From: Streptomyces sp. NRRL B-24085
GTDB taxonomy: Bacteria; Actinomycetota; Actinomycetes; Streptomycetales; Streptomycetaceae
Assembly (NCBI RefSeq): GCF_001282115.1
Contig: NZ_LJBR01000058.1
Coordinates: 1-64,000 of the forward strand
Direction: 5' to 3'
DNA: 64,000 nt
Shown here: piece by piece, positions 26,421-34,788 of the stretch
How the letters are laid out: every line of letters begins with the position of its first letter
How positions within the stretch are numbered: the first letter of the stretch is position 1
Made by a program: the position numbers and the translations under genes
Notes under the pieces: model-generated
What the model saw: the letters and a program-made list of their open reading frames with translations, nothing else
Database searches by the model: none
Told to the model about the DNA's origin: nothing

Positions 26421-27083
26421 TCACCCCGGTGCCACGAACCCCGACTCGTAGGCCGCGATCACCGCCTGGGTGCGATCGCGCGCCCCCAGCTTCAGCAGGA
26501 CGGCGCTGACGTGCGACTTGACGGTCTCGGTGCCGACCACCAACCGCGCGGCGATCTCCGCGTTGGACAGGCCGCGCGCCATCAGCCGCAGCACCTCGGC
26601 CTCCCGCTCGGTCAGCCGGGCCCGCTCCAGCACGGCCCGGGCCGCCCGGTTGCCGCCCTCGTCGCCGTACCGGGCGGCGAGCTGCCGTACCGAGGCGGGG
26701 AACAGCAGCGACTCGCCCTCGGCGACCAGCCGCACCGCGTGCACGATCTCGGCCGGCCGGGCCCGCTTCAGCAGGAACCCGTCGGCCCCGGCCCGCAGCG
26801 CCTCGTACACGTACTCGTCGTTCTCGAACGTCGTCACCACGAGGATCTTCGGCGGCTCGTCGACCGTGCGCAGCACCGCGCGCGTGGCCTCGATCCCGTC
26901 CAGCAGGGGCATCCGTACGTCCATGGCGACCACGTCGGGCCGCAGTTGCCGCACGAGGGGGATGACCGCCGCCCCGTCCGCCGCCTCGCCGACCACCTCG
27001 ATGTCCGGCTGCGCCTCCAGCACCGCCCGCAGACCGGCACGTACGAGGGGTTCGTCGTCGACGAGGAGAACGGTGACGGGCAT
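26421..27083 (-). CDS. NarL/LuxR-type response regulator
   Basis: 220 residues. Receiver domain with the acidic pair in LLVDDEPLVRAGL, phospho-acceptor Asp in VVAMDVRMPLLDG, the TTFENDEY switch threonine region and Lys in FLLKRARP. The C-terminal LuxR helix-turn-helix is LTEREAEVLRLMARGLSNAE ... VKSHVSAVLLKLGARDR. Partner kinase gene is 14 bp upstream. Likely controls the divergent ABC transporter, where paired CTCCCCCG-type sites are found. Confidence 0.95.
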   Translation of the reverse strand: MPVTVLLVDDEPLVRAGLRAVLEAQPDIEVVGEAADGAAVIPLVRQLRPDVVAMDVRMPLLDGIEATRAVLRTVDEPPKILVVTTFENDEYVYEALRAGADGFLLKRARPAEIVHAVRLVAEGESLLFPASVRQLAARYGDEGGNRAARAVLERARLTEREAEVLRLMARGLSNAEIAARLVVGTETVKSHVSAVLLKLGARDRTQAVIAAYESGFVAPG

Positions 27084-27097
27084 CCCGCCAGCGTAGA

Positions 27098-28267
27098 TCA
27101 GCGCAGCGGCAGCTCGGCATGCACCTGCCAGTCACCCCGGTCGGGTCCGGTGTGCGCGCTACCGCCGAGCAGGGCCGCCCGCTCGCGTATCCCGCGCAGT
27201 CCGCTGCCCCGCCCGGGGCCCGCTGTGTCGGCCGTCAGCGGATTGCGGACCTCCAGGGCCAGCGACTCGCCCGTGACCTCGACACGGACCCGGACCGGGA
27301 CGGCCCCCGCGTGCCGCAGCACATTGGTCAGCGCCTCCTGGAGGATCCGGTAGCCCTCCCGCGAGACCGGTCCCGGCACGGTGTCCACCGGCCCGGTCAG
27401 CTCGGCGTCCACCTTCGCGCCGGACGCGCGCGCCGACTCCAGCAGCCGGCCGGCGTCCGTCAGGGTCGGGCGGCCGCTCACCGGCCGTTCGGACTCGCGC
27501 AGGACGCCGAGGACCCGCTCCAGGTCCTCCAGCGCGGCCCGGCCGGTCTCCTCGATGGCACCCAGCGCGCGGTCGGTGAAGGCCGGATCGCCGGCCGCCC
27601 GGGCGGCGCCCGCCTGGACGACGGCCACGGTCAGGGCGTGCCCGATGGAGTCGTGCAGCTCACGCGCGATGCGGGTGCGCTCCAGGAGCTGCTCGGTGCG
27701 CTCCTCCAGGGCGGCCAGGCGCTCGGCGGGGGAGGGGCCCAGCAGCCGGAGCGCGAGCGCGGTGACCAGCCGTCCCGAGACGGCCACCGTCGCCGCCAGC
27801 GCGGCCAACGGCAGGGGCGCGAGCAGGACATGCCACCACCGATGGCCGTCGAGGAGGATCAGCACACCCTCCTCGACGTCCCGGCCGAAGGCCGACGCCA
27901 CCAGGTCCACCGAGCCGATGAGCAGGTGCACGCTGAGGATCGCCGTCACGATGCCGAGCAGCAGCCGCGCCTCCAACCAGACGACCAGCCGGCCCCGGTC
28001 GCTCCACGACACCGACGGCGCGACCACGATGTCGATGCTCTCGCTGTTGTGCCGGTGCCCGGTCAGCAGCAGCCTCGCCTGGAGCCCCTCCACGGTCCGC
28101 ATCGCGGGCACCAGGCCGGCGGGCGCGAGCGTCACGGCAGCCACCGCCCAGGTCCACCACGCCTCCTCGACGAACATCCACATGGCCGGCCACACGACGG
28201 CGATGAACAGATGCAGCCATCGTGTGTACGTCACCGCCCGTCCGAACGGGCGCAGCAGGCGGACCAT
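27098..28267 (-). CDS. Two-component sensor histidine kinase (HisKA_3 type)
   Basis: 389 residues from ATG 28267. The N-terminal ~215 residues hold about four to six transmembrane helices (HLFIAVVWPAMWMFVEEAWW, LLLGIVTAILSVHLLIGSVD, LLAPLPLAALAATVAV). The dimerisation/phospho-acceptor box is RTRIARELHDSIGHALTVAV. The HATPase domain has the N box EALTNVLRHAGA and the G box GRGSGLRGIRERAALLGG. With the adjacent response regulator it forms a complete pair, divergent from the ABC transporter genes, the standard layout for sensing and exporting a membrane-active compound. Confidence 0.95.
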   Translation of the reverse strand: MVRLLRPFGRAVTYTRWLHLFIAVVWPAMWMFVEEAWWTWAVAAVTLAPAGLVPAMRTVEGLQARLLLTGHRHNSESIDIVVAPSVSWSDRGRLVVWLEARLLLGIVTAILSVHLLIGSVDLVASAFGRDVEEGVLILLDGHRWWHVLLAPLPLAALAATVAVSGRLVTALALRLLGPSPAERLAALEERTEQLLERTRIARELHDSIGHALTVAVVQAGAARAAGDPAFTDRALGAIEETGRAALEDLERVLGVLRESERPVSGRPTLTDAGRLLESARASGAKVDAELTGPVDTVPGPVSREGYRILQEALTNVLRHAGAVPVRVRVEVTGESLALEVRNPLTADTAGPGRGSGLRGIRERAALLGGSAHTGPDRGDWQVHAELPLR

Positions 28268-28301
28268 TTCGCCATCGTCGCAGCCGCCACCGACAACGAG
28301 C

Positions 28302-28341
28302 CTCCCCCGCACGGGGGAGACGATCTCCACGCGCGGGGGAG
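28302..28341. promoter_or_regulatory. Candidate operator between kinase and ABC transporter genes
   Basis: CTCCCCCG (28302-28309) and CGGGGGAG (28312-28319) form an 8-bp inverted repeat with a 2-nt centre; a further CGGGGGAG occurs at 28334-28341, 22 bp (two helical turns) from the first. The 108-bp region serves both divergent units. The likely ligand is the response regulator. Confidence 0.5.
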
Positions 28342-28375
28342 GCCCCGCCCCCCGGGCACCGGCCAGGCTGCTGCC

Positions 28376-29296
28376 ATGACCAGCATCGAAGTCCGCGCCC
28401 TCACCAAGGAGTTCGGCACCCGACGAGCCGTGGACGACCTCACCTTCCGTGTCCTCCCCGGCCGTGTCACCGGCTTCCTCGGCCCCAACGGCGCCGGCAA
28501 GTCCACCACCATGCGGCTCGTCCTCGGCCTCGACCGCCCGACCTCCGGGACGGCCACGATCGGCGGCCGCGCCTACGCCACGCTCGACGAACCCCTGCGC
28601 CACGTGGGTGCCCTGCTCGACGCCCAGGCCGCGCACGGCTCCCGCACCGGCCGTGACCACCTGCGCACCCTCGCCGCGAGCAACCGCGTCCCCGACCGCC
28701 GGGTCGACGAGGTGCTGGAGCGGACCGGACTCGCAGCTGCCGCCCGGCGCCGCGTGAAGACCTACTCCCTGGGCATGCGGCAGCGGCTGGGCATCGCCGC
28801 CGCCCTGCTCGGCGACCCCGGCGTCATCATGCTCGACGAGCCCTCGAACGGCCTCGACCCCGAAGGCATCATCTGGATCCGCGAGCTGCTGCGCCGACTG
28901 GCCGCCGAGGGCCGCACGGTGCTGGTCTCCAGCCACCTCATGAACGAGACCGCGTCCTTCGCCGACCACCTCGTCGTCCTGGGCCGGGGGCGCCTGCTCG
29001 CCGACACCCCGATGCGGGAGTTCATCCACGCACGCGTGCAGCCCGGCGTCCGTGTCCGCACCACCGACCCGACCGCGCTCCGGAACGCCCTCGCCCGGCA
29101 CGGCCACGACGCCGTGGAGCACGAGGACGGGCACTGGACCGTACGGCACGCACGCGTGGAGGAGATCGGCGTCCTCGCATCCTCCGCCGGCGTCCCCCTC
29201 CTCGAACTGACCGCCGAGGAGGCCACCTTGGAACAGGCCTACCTCGACCTCACGTCCGCCGAGACCGAGTTCACCGCACAGCCCCAGGAGGCCTGA
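28376..29296 (+). CDS. ABC transporter ATP-binding protein
   Basis: 306 residues. Walker A GPNGAGKSTTM near residue 42, signature YSLGMRQRLGIAAALLG, Walker B VIMLDEPSNGLD, and H-loop VLVSSHL. The C-terminal ~90 residues are the accessory domain seen in NatA/BcrA-type exporters. Starts MTSIEVRALTKEFG. Works with the permease encoded 1 bp downstream. The divergent two-component system points to a role in antibiotic or lipid export (inference). Confidence 0.95.
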   Translation: MTSIEVRALTKEFGTRRAVDDLTFRVLPGRVTGFLGPNGAGKSTTMRLVLGLDRPTSGTATIGGRAYATLDEPLRHVGALLDAQAAHGSRTGRDHLRTLAASNRVPDRRVDEVLERTGLAAAARRRVKTYSLGMRQRLGIAAALLGDPGVIMLDEPSNGLDPEGIIWIRELLRRLAAEGRTVLVSSHLMNETASFADHLVVLGRGRLLADTPMREFIHARVQPGVRVRTTDPTALRNALARHGHDAVEHEDGHWTVRHARVEEIGVLASSAGVPLLELTAEEATLEQAYLDLTSAETEFTAQPQEA

Positions 29297-29297
29297 C

Positions 29298-30023
29298 ATG
29301 CGCTTCGCACCCGTGCTCCACTCCGAGTGGCTGAAGATCCGTACGCTTCGCTCGCTCCTCGGCGCGCTGCTCGCCCTGTTCGCGGCGACCACCGCGTTCT
29401 CCGCGATCGCCGGGGTCTCCGAGACCTCCGACCCCGAGTTCGACCCGCTGTTCATGGCGCTGTCCGGGGTCGCACCCGGCCAGATCGCGGCCATCTCCTT
29501 CGGTGCCATGGCGGTGTCGTCGGAGTTCCACGGGGGTGGGCTCCGGCTGTCGCTGGCCGCGATGCCACGGCGGGGACGGTGGTTCGCGGCGAAGGCGACG
29601 GCCGTCGCCGTCCCCACGCTCGTGGTCGGTCTGGCGACCGCGCTCGCCGCCCTCCTCGCGGCCCGTGCCGGACTCGGCGGGGCGGCGAGCGGCCTGAGCA
29701 CCGGGGAACAGGTGCGCGGTGTCGTCGGCTGCGGGATCTACCTCACCCTGATGGCGCTGCTGGCGGCCGGTCTCGCGGCGGTGCTGCGCAGCGGGGTGGC
29801 GGCGCTGTCGCTCCTGATCCCGTTCGTCCTGGTCGTCTCGTTCGTGATCGGCGACGTGGCTGGCGGGGTCACCGACTTCATGCCGGACCGGGCGGGACAG
29901 ATCGTCCTGTACGAGACCCACGAGGGGCCTTTGGGACCGTGGACGGGACTCGCCGTGACCGCGGCCTGGGCGGCCGCCGCCCTGGTCACGGGGGCCTGGA
30001 GCGTGCGGCACCGGGACGCCTGA
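29298..30023 (+). CDS. ABC transporter permease (ABC-2 type)
   Basis: 241 residues with about six hydrophobic helices, starting MRFAPVLHSEWLKIRTLRSL, the typical entry of ABC-2 exporter permeases in streptomycetes. AGGAGG precedes the ATG and lies in the end of the ATPase gene, so the two are translated together. Subunit pairs of this type export peptides, lipids or drugs. The following gene is unrelated. Confidence 0.92.
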   Translation: MRFAPVLHSEWLKIRTLRSLLGALLALFAATTAFSAIAGVSETSDPEFDPLFMALSGVAPGQIAAISFGAMAVSSEFHGGGLRLSLAAMPRRGRWFAAKATAVAVPTLVVGLATALAALLAARAGLGGAASGLSTGEQVRGVVGCGIYLTLMALLAAGLAAVLRSGVAALSLLIPFVLVVSFVIGDVAGGVTDFMPDRAGQIVLYETHEGPLGPWTGLAVTAAWAAAALVTGAWSVRHRDA

Positions 30024-30080
30024 CCCCCGTATCGCCTGACGCCCCGCCAAATGTCAGTGGCGGCCGGTTTACTGGATCAC

Positions 30081-30527
30081 ATGGACAGTGCGAAGTACCT
30101 CGCCGCGATCGACTCGCTGTGCGCCCGCGACCTGAGCGCGGCGGACGGCGAGCCGGTCCCCTACGGGGCGGGACCCGGTTACCGCATCGAGTCGTTAGAG
30201 GTGAGCCACGGGACACGGACCGGTGACGCGACGCTGCGCATGGCGGCCGTGGCGGACTTCTACGCCCTGAAAAGCTCCATAGCGCGGCAGTTGGACGACC
30301 GCTGGGGCAGGCAGCAGCCGCTCTGGGGGATGGGCACGCTCCGGGTGCACGGCGAGCGGGGGGACGAGATACCCGAACCCTGGGCCACGACGAGTTCCGT
30401 GGCGGACGACCTGGACCTGTGGCAGCCCCCGGGCTCGGACCGCTGGATCGCCCTGGGCGTGGGCTACCGGGACGAGACCGACGAGGTCCATGTCCTCGCC
30501 GTGGCCTCGGACATCGACCCGGTCTGA
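30081..30527 (+). CDS. Hypothetical protein with a TTA codon
   Basis: 148 residues, soluble, no family recognised. ATG 30081 is preferred to a 10-codon longer start at 30051, although neither has a strong ribosome site. The protein mixes charged helices (SIARQLDDRWGRQQPLWGMG) with a conserved-looking C-terminal strand region (DRWIALGVGYRDETDEVHVL), suggesting a small sensor or immunity-like fold. Codon 39 is TTA (30195-30197), the leucine codon read by the bldA tRNA, so expression probably follows development. Convergent with mug, with stops 5 bp apart. Confidence 0.7.
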   Translation: MDSAKYLAAIDSLCARDLSAADGEPVPYGAGPGYRIESLEVSHGTRTGDATLRMAAVADFYALKSSIARQLDDRWGRQQPLWGMGTLRVHGERGDEIPEPWATTSSVADDLDLWQPPGSDRWIALGVGYRDETDEVHVLAVASDIDPV

Positions 30528-30531
30528 CCCG

Positions 30532-31080
30532 CTAGCCCTGTTCGGCCGCCACCCGCAGCCGGGCGAACTCCTCGGCCATGGTCGCCGCGGTCCAGTGCGC
30601 GTTGAGGCCGCTCGGATTGGGCAGCACCCACACGCGCGATTCCCCGATCGTCCGCTCCTGCGGTCCGACCTTGGCCTTCTTGTCGTCGAAGGCCGCCCGG
30701 TAGGCGGTGACCCCCACCACGGCCAGCCAGCGGGGCTTGAGCCGCGCCACCTTCTCCGCCAGCAGCCGGCCGCCCTCGCGGTACTCCTCGGCGGTCAGCT
30801 CGTCCGCCCGCGCCGACGCCCGGGCCACGACATTGGTGATCCCGAGCCCGTAGGACAGCAACTCCTGCTGCTCCGACGGCTTCAGCAGCCTCGGCGTGAA
30901 CCCGGACAGGTGCAGCACCGGCCAGAACCGGTTGCCCGGGCGGGCGAAGTGATGGCCCGTCGCGGCCGTCATCAGACCGGGGTTGATACCGCAGAACAGC
31001 ACACGGAGACCGTCCGCGACCACGTCCGGCACCAGACGGTCGCGGGCGGCCTCCAACTCCTCGGGGGTGAAGCGCGTCAT
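30532..31080 (-). CDS. mug: G/U mismatch-specific DNA glycosylase (Mug/TDG family)
   Basis: 182 residues. Removes uracil or thymine opposite guanine. The active-site segment GINPGLMTAATGHHFARPGN and the DNA-reading loop LPNPSGLNAHW are the two family signatures and both are intact. Length matches bacterial Mug enzymes. Lies 13 bp after the purB stop on the same strand, probably co-transcribed or reading through from it. Confidence 0.95.
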   Translation of the reverse strand: MTRFTPEELEAARDRLVPDVVADGLRVLFCGINPGLMTAATGHHFARPGNRFWPVLHLSGFTPRLLKPSEQQELLSYGLGITNVVARASARADELTAEEYREGGRLLAEKVARLKPRWLAVVGVTAYRAAFDDKKAKVGPQERTIGESRVWVLPNPSGLNAHWTAATMAEEFARLRVAAEQG

Positions 31081-31093
31081 CGCGAGAAGCGTG

Positions 31094-32536
31094 TCAGAGG
31101 ATCGCCCCGGGCGTGTAGCCCGCGGCCGCCGGGTGCTGCTTGACGATCTCCTCGATCCGGCCCACGACCACGGCGACCTGGTCGGCGGCGGCGCCCGTGA
31201 AGGACAGCTTGTCCGCCATCAGCGCGTCGAGCTGGGCCCGGTCGAGCGGGATGCGCTCGTCGGCGGCCAGCTTGTCGAGGAGTTCGTTGCGCTCGGCGCC
31301 CTGCTCACGCATCGCGAGGGCGGAGGCGACGGCGTTCTCCTTGATCGCCTCGTGCGCGACCTCACGGCCGACACCCGCGCGCACCGCGCCCATCAGCACC
31401 TTGGTGGTGGCGAGGAAGGGGAGGTAACGGTCGAGTTCGCGGGCGACGACGGCCGGGAAGGCGCCGAACTCGTCGAGCACCGTCAGGAACGTCTCCAGCA
31501 GACCGTCCAGCGCGAAGAACGCGTCCGGCAGCGCGACCCGGCGCACCACCGAGCAGGACACGTCGCCCTCGTTCCACTGGTCGCCCGCCAGCTCGCCGGT
31601 CATCGACGCGTAGCCGCGAAGAATCACCATCAGCCCGTTGACGCGCTCGCAGGAGCGGGTGTTCATCTTGTGCGGCATCGCGGAGGAGCCGACCTGGCCC
31701 GGCTTGAAGCCCTCGGTCACCAGCTCGTGCCCGGCCATCAGGCGGATCGTCTTCGCCAGCGAGGAGGGGGCCGCCGCCAGCTGCACCAGCGCGGTGACGA
31801 CCTCGTAGTCCAGGGAGCGCGGGTAGACCTGGCCGACCGAGGTGAACGCCTGCGAGAAGCCCAGGTGACCGGCGATCCGCTGCTCCAGCTCCGCCAGCTT
31901 CGACGCGTCCCCGCCCAGCAGGTCCAGCATGTCCTGCGCGGTGCCGACCGGGCCCTTGATGCCGCGCAGCGGGTAGCGGCCGAGGAGCTCCTCGACCCGG
32001 CCGTACGCCACGAGCAGTTCGTCCGCGGCGGTCGCGAAGCGCTTGCCGAGGGTGGTGGCCTGCGCGGCCACGTTGTGCGAGCGGCCGGCCATGACCAGCT
32101 CGCCGTACTCGCCGGCCAGCTTGCCGAGGCGGGCCAGGACGGCCACGGTGCGGTCGCGGATCAGCTCCAGAGAGAGCCGGATCTGGAGCTGCTCGACGTT
32201 CTCCGTGAGGTCACGGGAGGTCATGCCCTTGTGGACCTGCTCGTGCCCGGCGAGGTCGTTGAACTCCTCGATCCGTGCCTTCACGTCGTGCCGCGTGACC
32301 TTCTCACGCTCGGCGACGGAGGCCAGGTCGACGGTGTCGAGGACCCGCTCGTAGTCGGCGAGGGCCTGCTCCGGGACCTCGATCCCGAGGTCCTTCTGGG
32401 CCCGCAGCACGGCGAGCCAGAGCTGGCGCTCGAGCCTCACCTTCTGCTCGGGCGACCAGAGCGTGGCGAGCTCGGCGGAGGCGTAGCGTCCGGCGAGGAC
32501 GTTGGGGATGCGGGGCTTGGCGGGAGCGGAAGTCAC
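31094..32536 (-). CDS. purB: Adenylosuccinate lyase
   Basis: 480 residues, GTG start at 32536 (VTSAPAKPRIPNVLAGRY). Acts twice in purine synthesis: SAICAR to AICAR, and adenylosuccinate to AMP. Fumarase/aspartase superfamily signature GSSAMPHKMN is present with the preceding EGFKPGQV. Other conserved parts: the MTSRDLTENVEQLQ helix and AGRSHNVAAQ. Length fits the family. The open frame upstream of the GTG has no similarity. Confidence 0.97.
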   Translation of the reverse strand: MTSAPAKPRIPNVLAGRYASAELATLWSPEQKVRLERQLWLAVLRAQKDLGIEVPEQALADYERVLDTVDLASVAEREKVTRHDVKARIEEFNDLAGHEQVHKGMTSRDLTENVEQLQIRLSLELIRDRTVAVLARLGKLAGEYGELVMAGRSHNVAAQATTLGKRFATAADELLVAYGRVEELLGRYPLRGIKGPVGTAQDMLDLLGGDASKLAELEQRIAGHLGFSQAFTSVGQVYPRSLDYEVVTALVQLAAAPSSLAKTIRLMAGHELVTEGFKPGQVGSSAMPHKMNTRSCERVNGLMVILRGYASMTGELAGDQWNEGDVSCSVVRRVALPDAFFALDGLLETFLTVLDEFGAFPAVVARELDRYLPFLATTKVLMGAVRAGVGREVAHEAIKENAVASALAMREQGAERNELLDKLAADERIPLDRAQLDALMADKLSFTGAAADQVAVVVGRIEEIVKQHPAAAGYTPGAIL

Positions 32537-32595
32537 GTGTACGGATTCTACTGGCGATTCGTGCAGGCCAGCGCCGGGGTGCCGTTCGTCGGAAC

Positions 32596-32937
32596 CTACG
32601 AGAGCTCCTCCGCGAGCTCCGCCAGGACCTCGGCGTGGCACGGCTCGGGCGCACACCAGCAGGCCAGGGCCTTGCCGCGCAGGCCCGGCAGCAGGGCGAG
32701 CAGATCCGGCCGCCCCAGCAGATGCGCCCGGTACTTCGCCATCACCTCGGCCCGGGTGCCGTCCCGGCGGCGCGCGGGGGTGTCGTAGGCGAAGGGGTTG
32801 TACAGCGGGTGCTTCGGCAGGTCCCAGCCGCCCAGGGTCCAGCGGCGGCCGACGTAGACGAGGTCGGCGGGCGCGTGTTCCAGGCGGGGGCCGTACTCGT
32901 GGATACGGCCCCTGACGTTGACCACGCGCGTGTGCAC
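32596..32937 (-). CDS. DUF4326 family protein
   Basis: 113 residues from GTG 32937. DUF4326 features: RVVNVRG start, LVYVGRRWTLGGWDLPKHPL, a helical YRAHLLGRPDLLALLPGLRG and the C-terminal KALACWCAPEPCHAEVLAEL with Cys and His that could hold a metal. The family is common in phages and actinomycetes; its function is unknown. Separated from the SGNH hydrolase stop by 7 bp, so co-transcribed with it. Confidence 0.88.
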   Translation of the reverse strand: MHTRVVNVRGRIHEYGPRLEHAPADLVYVGRRWTLGGWDLPKHPLYNPFAYDTPARRRDGTRAEVMAKYRAHLLGRPDLLALLPGLRGKALACWCAPEPCHAEVLAELAEELS

Positions 32938-32944
32938 GGCGTCC

Positions 32945-33718
32945 TCAGTGCTCGTAGGGCAGCAGGTCGGGCCGCTTGGGCGGCAGGCCGTCACCCGAGG
33001 AACGGCCGGTCAGCCGCCGTCCGATCCACGGGAGCAGGTGCTGCCGGGCGAAGCGGGCGTCGGCGATGCGCCGGGCGAGCCACCGCGGGGGGACCGTCGC
33101 CGGGATCGGCGTGCGCCACTCGGTGTCCTCGGGGTCGTAGCCGAGGGTCTGCCACACGGCCTCGGCGACGCGGCGATGGCCCTCGGCCGTCAGGTGCAGC
33201 CGGTCCACGTCCCACAGGCGCTGGTCGGAGAGCGAGGGGGCGCCGTACAGGTCGACGACGACCGCGCCGTGCCGGTCGGCGAGCTCGTCGACGACCGTGA
33301 AGAGCTCTTCCATGCGCGGCCGGAAACGCGCCTGGACCGGCCCCTGGCGGGCGGGGCTGCGCATCAGGACGAGCTGCTTGCAGGACGGGGCCAGCCGCTC
33401 CACGGCCTCCGTGAGCAGGTCGCGCACCCGGACCATGTCGCACTTCGGCCGCAGCGTGTCGTTGAGCCCGCCCACCAGCGTGATCACGTCGGCCTGCATC
33501 GCCGCCGCCACGTCGACCTGTTCGTCGACGATCTGCTTGATCAGCTTGCCGCGCACGGCCAGGTTGGCGTAGCGGAAGCCGGGCGTCACGGCGGCCATCC
33601 GGCCGGCGAGGAGGTCGGCCCAGCCGCGGTAGGTGCCGTCCGGCAGCAGGTCCGACATGCCCTCGGTGAAGGAGTCGCCGACCGCGACGAGGCTGGAGTA
33701 AGTGGGGTTCGTCTGCAT
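32945..33718 (-). CDS. SGNH/GDSL hydrolase
   Basis: 257 residues, no signal peptide. Block I is VAVGDSFTEGMSD with the nucleophile Ser, block III is VGGLNDTLR, and block V is WDVDRLHLTAEGH with the catalytic Asp-x-x-His. Soluble cytoplasmic esterase of the type frequent in streptomycetes; substrate unknown. Followed on the same strand by the DUF4326 gene. Confidence 0.94.
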   Translation of the reverse strand: MQTNPTYSSLVAVGDSFTEGMSDLLPDGTYRGWADLLAGRMAAVTPGFRYANLAVRGKLIKQIVDEQVDVAAAMQADVITLVGGLNDTLRPKCDMVRVRDLLTEAVERLAPSCKQLVLMRSPARQGPVQARFRPRMEELFTVVDELADRHGAVVVDLYGAPSLSDQRLWDVDRLHLTAEGHRRVAEAVWQTLGYDPEDTEWRTPIPATVPPRWLARRIADARFARQHLLPWIGRRLTGRSSGDGLPPKRPDLLPYEH

Positions 33719-33774
33719 GGCGGAAGAAATGGTAACCCGCTCACATACTTACCGGTCGGTGGGCTTGGACCCCC

Positions 33775-34788
33775 TCACACCTGCCGTCCGAACAGCTCCC
33801 GGAGCACGTCCTCCATGGTCACCAGTCCCGCGAGCCGCCCGTCCGTGCCGAGTACCGCGGCCAGGTGCGTCCGGCTGCGCCGCATGGCCGTCAGCACGTC
33901 GTCGAGCGGTGTGCTCTCCCGGATCCGTGCGATCGGACGCATGTCCCGCACCGGGAACGGCAGGTCCCGCGGTGAGGCGTCCAGTGCGTCCTTGACGTGC
34001 AGGTAGCCGACGATCCGCCGGCTCTCGTCCACCACCGGGAACCGGGAGAACCCGGTCTCGTTCGACAGTGCCTCCAACTGCTCCGGCGTGACGCCCACGC
34101 GCGCGTAGACGACCCCTTCCAGCGGCAGCACCACGTCCCGCACCGGCCGTCGCCCCAGCTCCAGCGCGTCGTGCAGCCGCTCCCGCGCGCGCTCGTCGAT
34201 CAGGCCCGCCTCGCCGGAGTCCCGCACGATCCGCGCCAGCTCGGCGTCCGAGAACGTGGCCGTGACCTCGTCCTTGGTCTCCACGCGGAGCAGCTTCAGC
34301 AGGGCGTTCGCGAAGGCGTTGACCGCGAAGATCACCGGGCGCAGCCCGCGCGCCAGCGCGACCAGCGGCGGCCCCAGCAGCAGCGCGCTGCGCACCGGCT
34401 CCGCGAGCGCGATGTTCTTCGGGACCATCTCGCCGAGCAGCATGTGCAGATAGGTCGCCAGGGTCAGCGCGATCACGAAGGACACCGCGTGCCCCGCGCT
34501 CTCCGGCACCCCCACCGCGTGGAACACCGGCTCCAGCAGATGTGCGATCGCCGGCTCCGCGACCGCGCCCAGGACCAGCGTGCACAAGGTGATCCCGAGC
34601 TGCGCGGCCGCCAGCAGCGCGGAGACGTGCTCCAGACCCCACAGCACACCCTTCGCCCGCCGGTCGCCCTGTTCGGCGTACGGCTCGATCTGACTGCGCC
34701 GCACCGAGATCAGCGCGAACTCGGCCCCGACGAAGAACGCGTTCAGCACCAGCGTCGCGAGCCCGATCAACAACTGGACGAGGGTCAT
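33775..34788 (-). CDS. CNNM/HlyC-CorC family membrane protein (DUF21 and CBS domains)
   Basis: 337 residues. The DUF21 membrane domain (about residues 1-190) has helices such as LLIGLATLVLNAFFVGAEFA and a conserved LGEMVPKNIALAEP segment. Two CBS motifs follow (about 205-330: VYARVGVTPEQLEALSNETG, MRPIARIRESTPLDDVLTAM). The C-terminal CorC transporter-associated domain found in its neighbour is missing. CNNM proteins handle magnesium or other divalent ions. Its ATG overlaps the stop of the repeat-rich ORF by 4 bp, so all three genes here seem translationally coupled. Confidence 0.92.
   Translation of the reverse strand: MTLVQLLIGLATLVLNAFFVGAEFALISVRRSQIEPYAEQGDRRAKGVLWGLEHVSALLAAAQLGITLCTLVLGAVAEPAIAHLLEPVFHAVGVPESAGHAVSFVIALTLATYLHMLLGEMVPKNIALAEPVRSALLLGPPLVALARGLRPVIFAVNAFANALLKLLRVETKDEVTATFSDAELARIVRDSGEAGLIDERARERLHDALELGRRPVRDVVLPLEGVVYARVGVTPEQLEALSNETGFSRFPVVDESRRIVGYLHVKDALDASPRDLPFPVRDMRPIARIRESTPLDDVLTAMRRSRTHLAAVLGTDGRLAGLVTMEDVLRELFGRQV

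Noticed and set aside
25153..27135. Apparent fusion of a response regulator region with the ROK regulator
   Set aside because: The upstream part is an out-of-frame shadow of the response regulator gene. The ROK gene has its own TTG start with a GGAGGA site.
27098..29701. Histidine kinase extended by ~480 codons at the N terminus
   Set aside because: The extension is antisense to the ABC transporter genes. The kinase starts at 28267 just before its first membrane helix.
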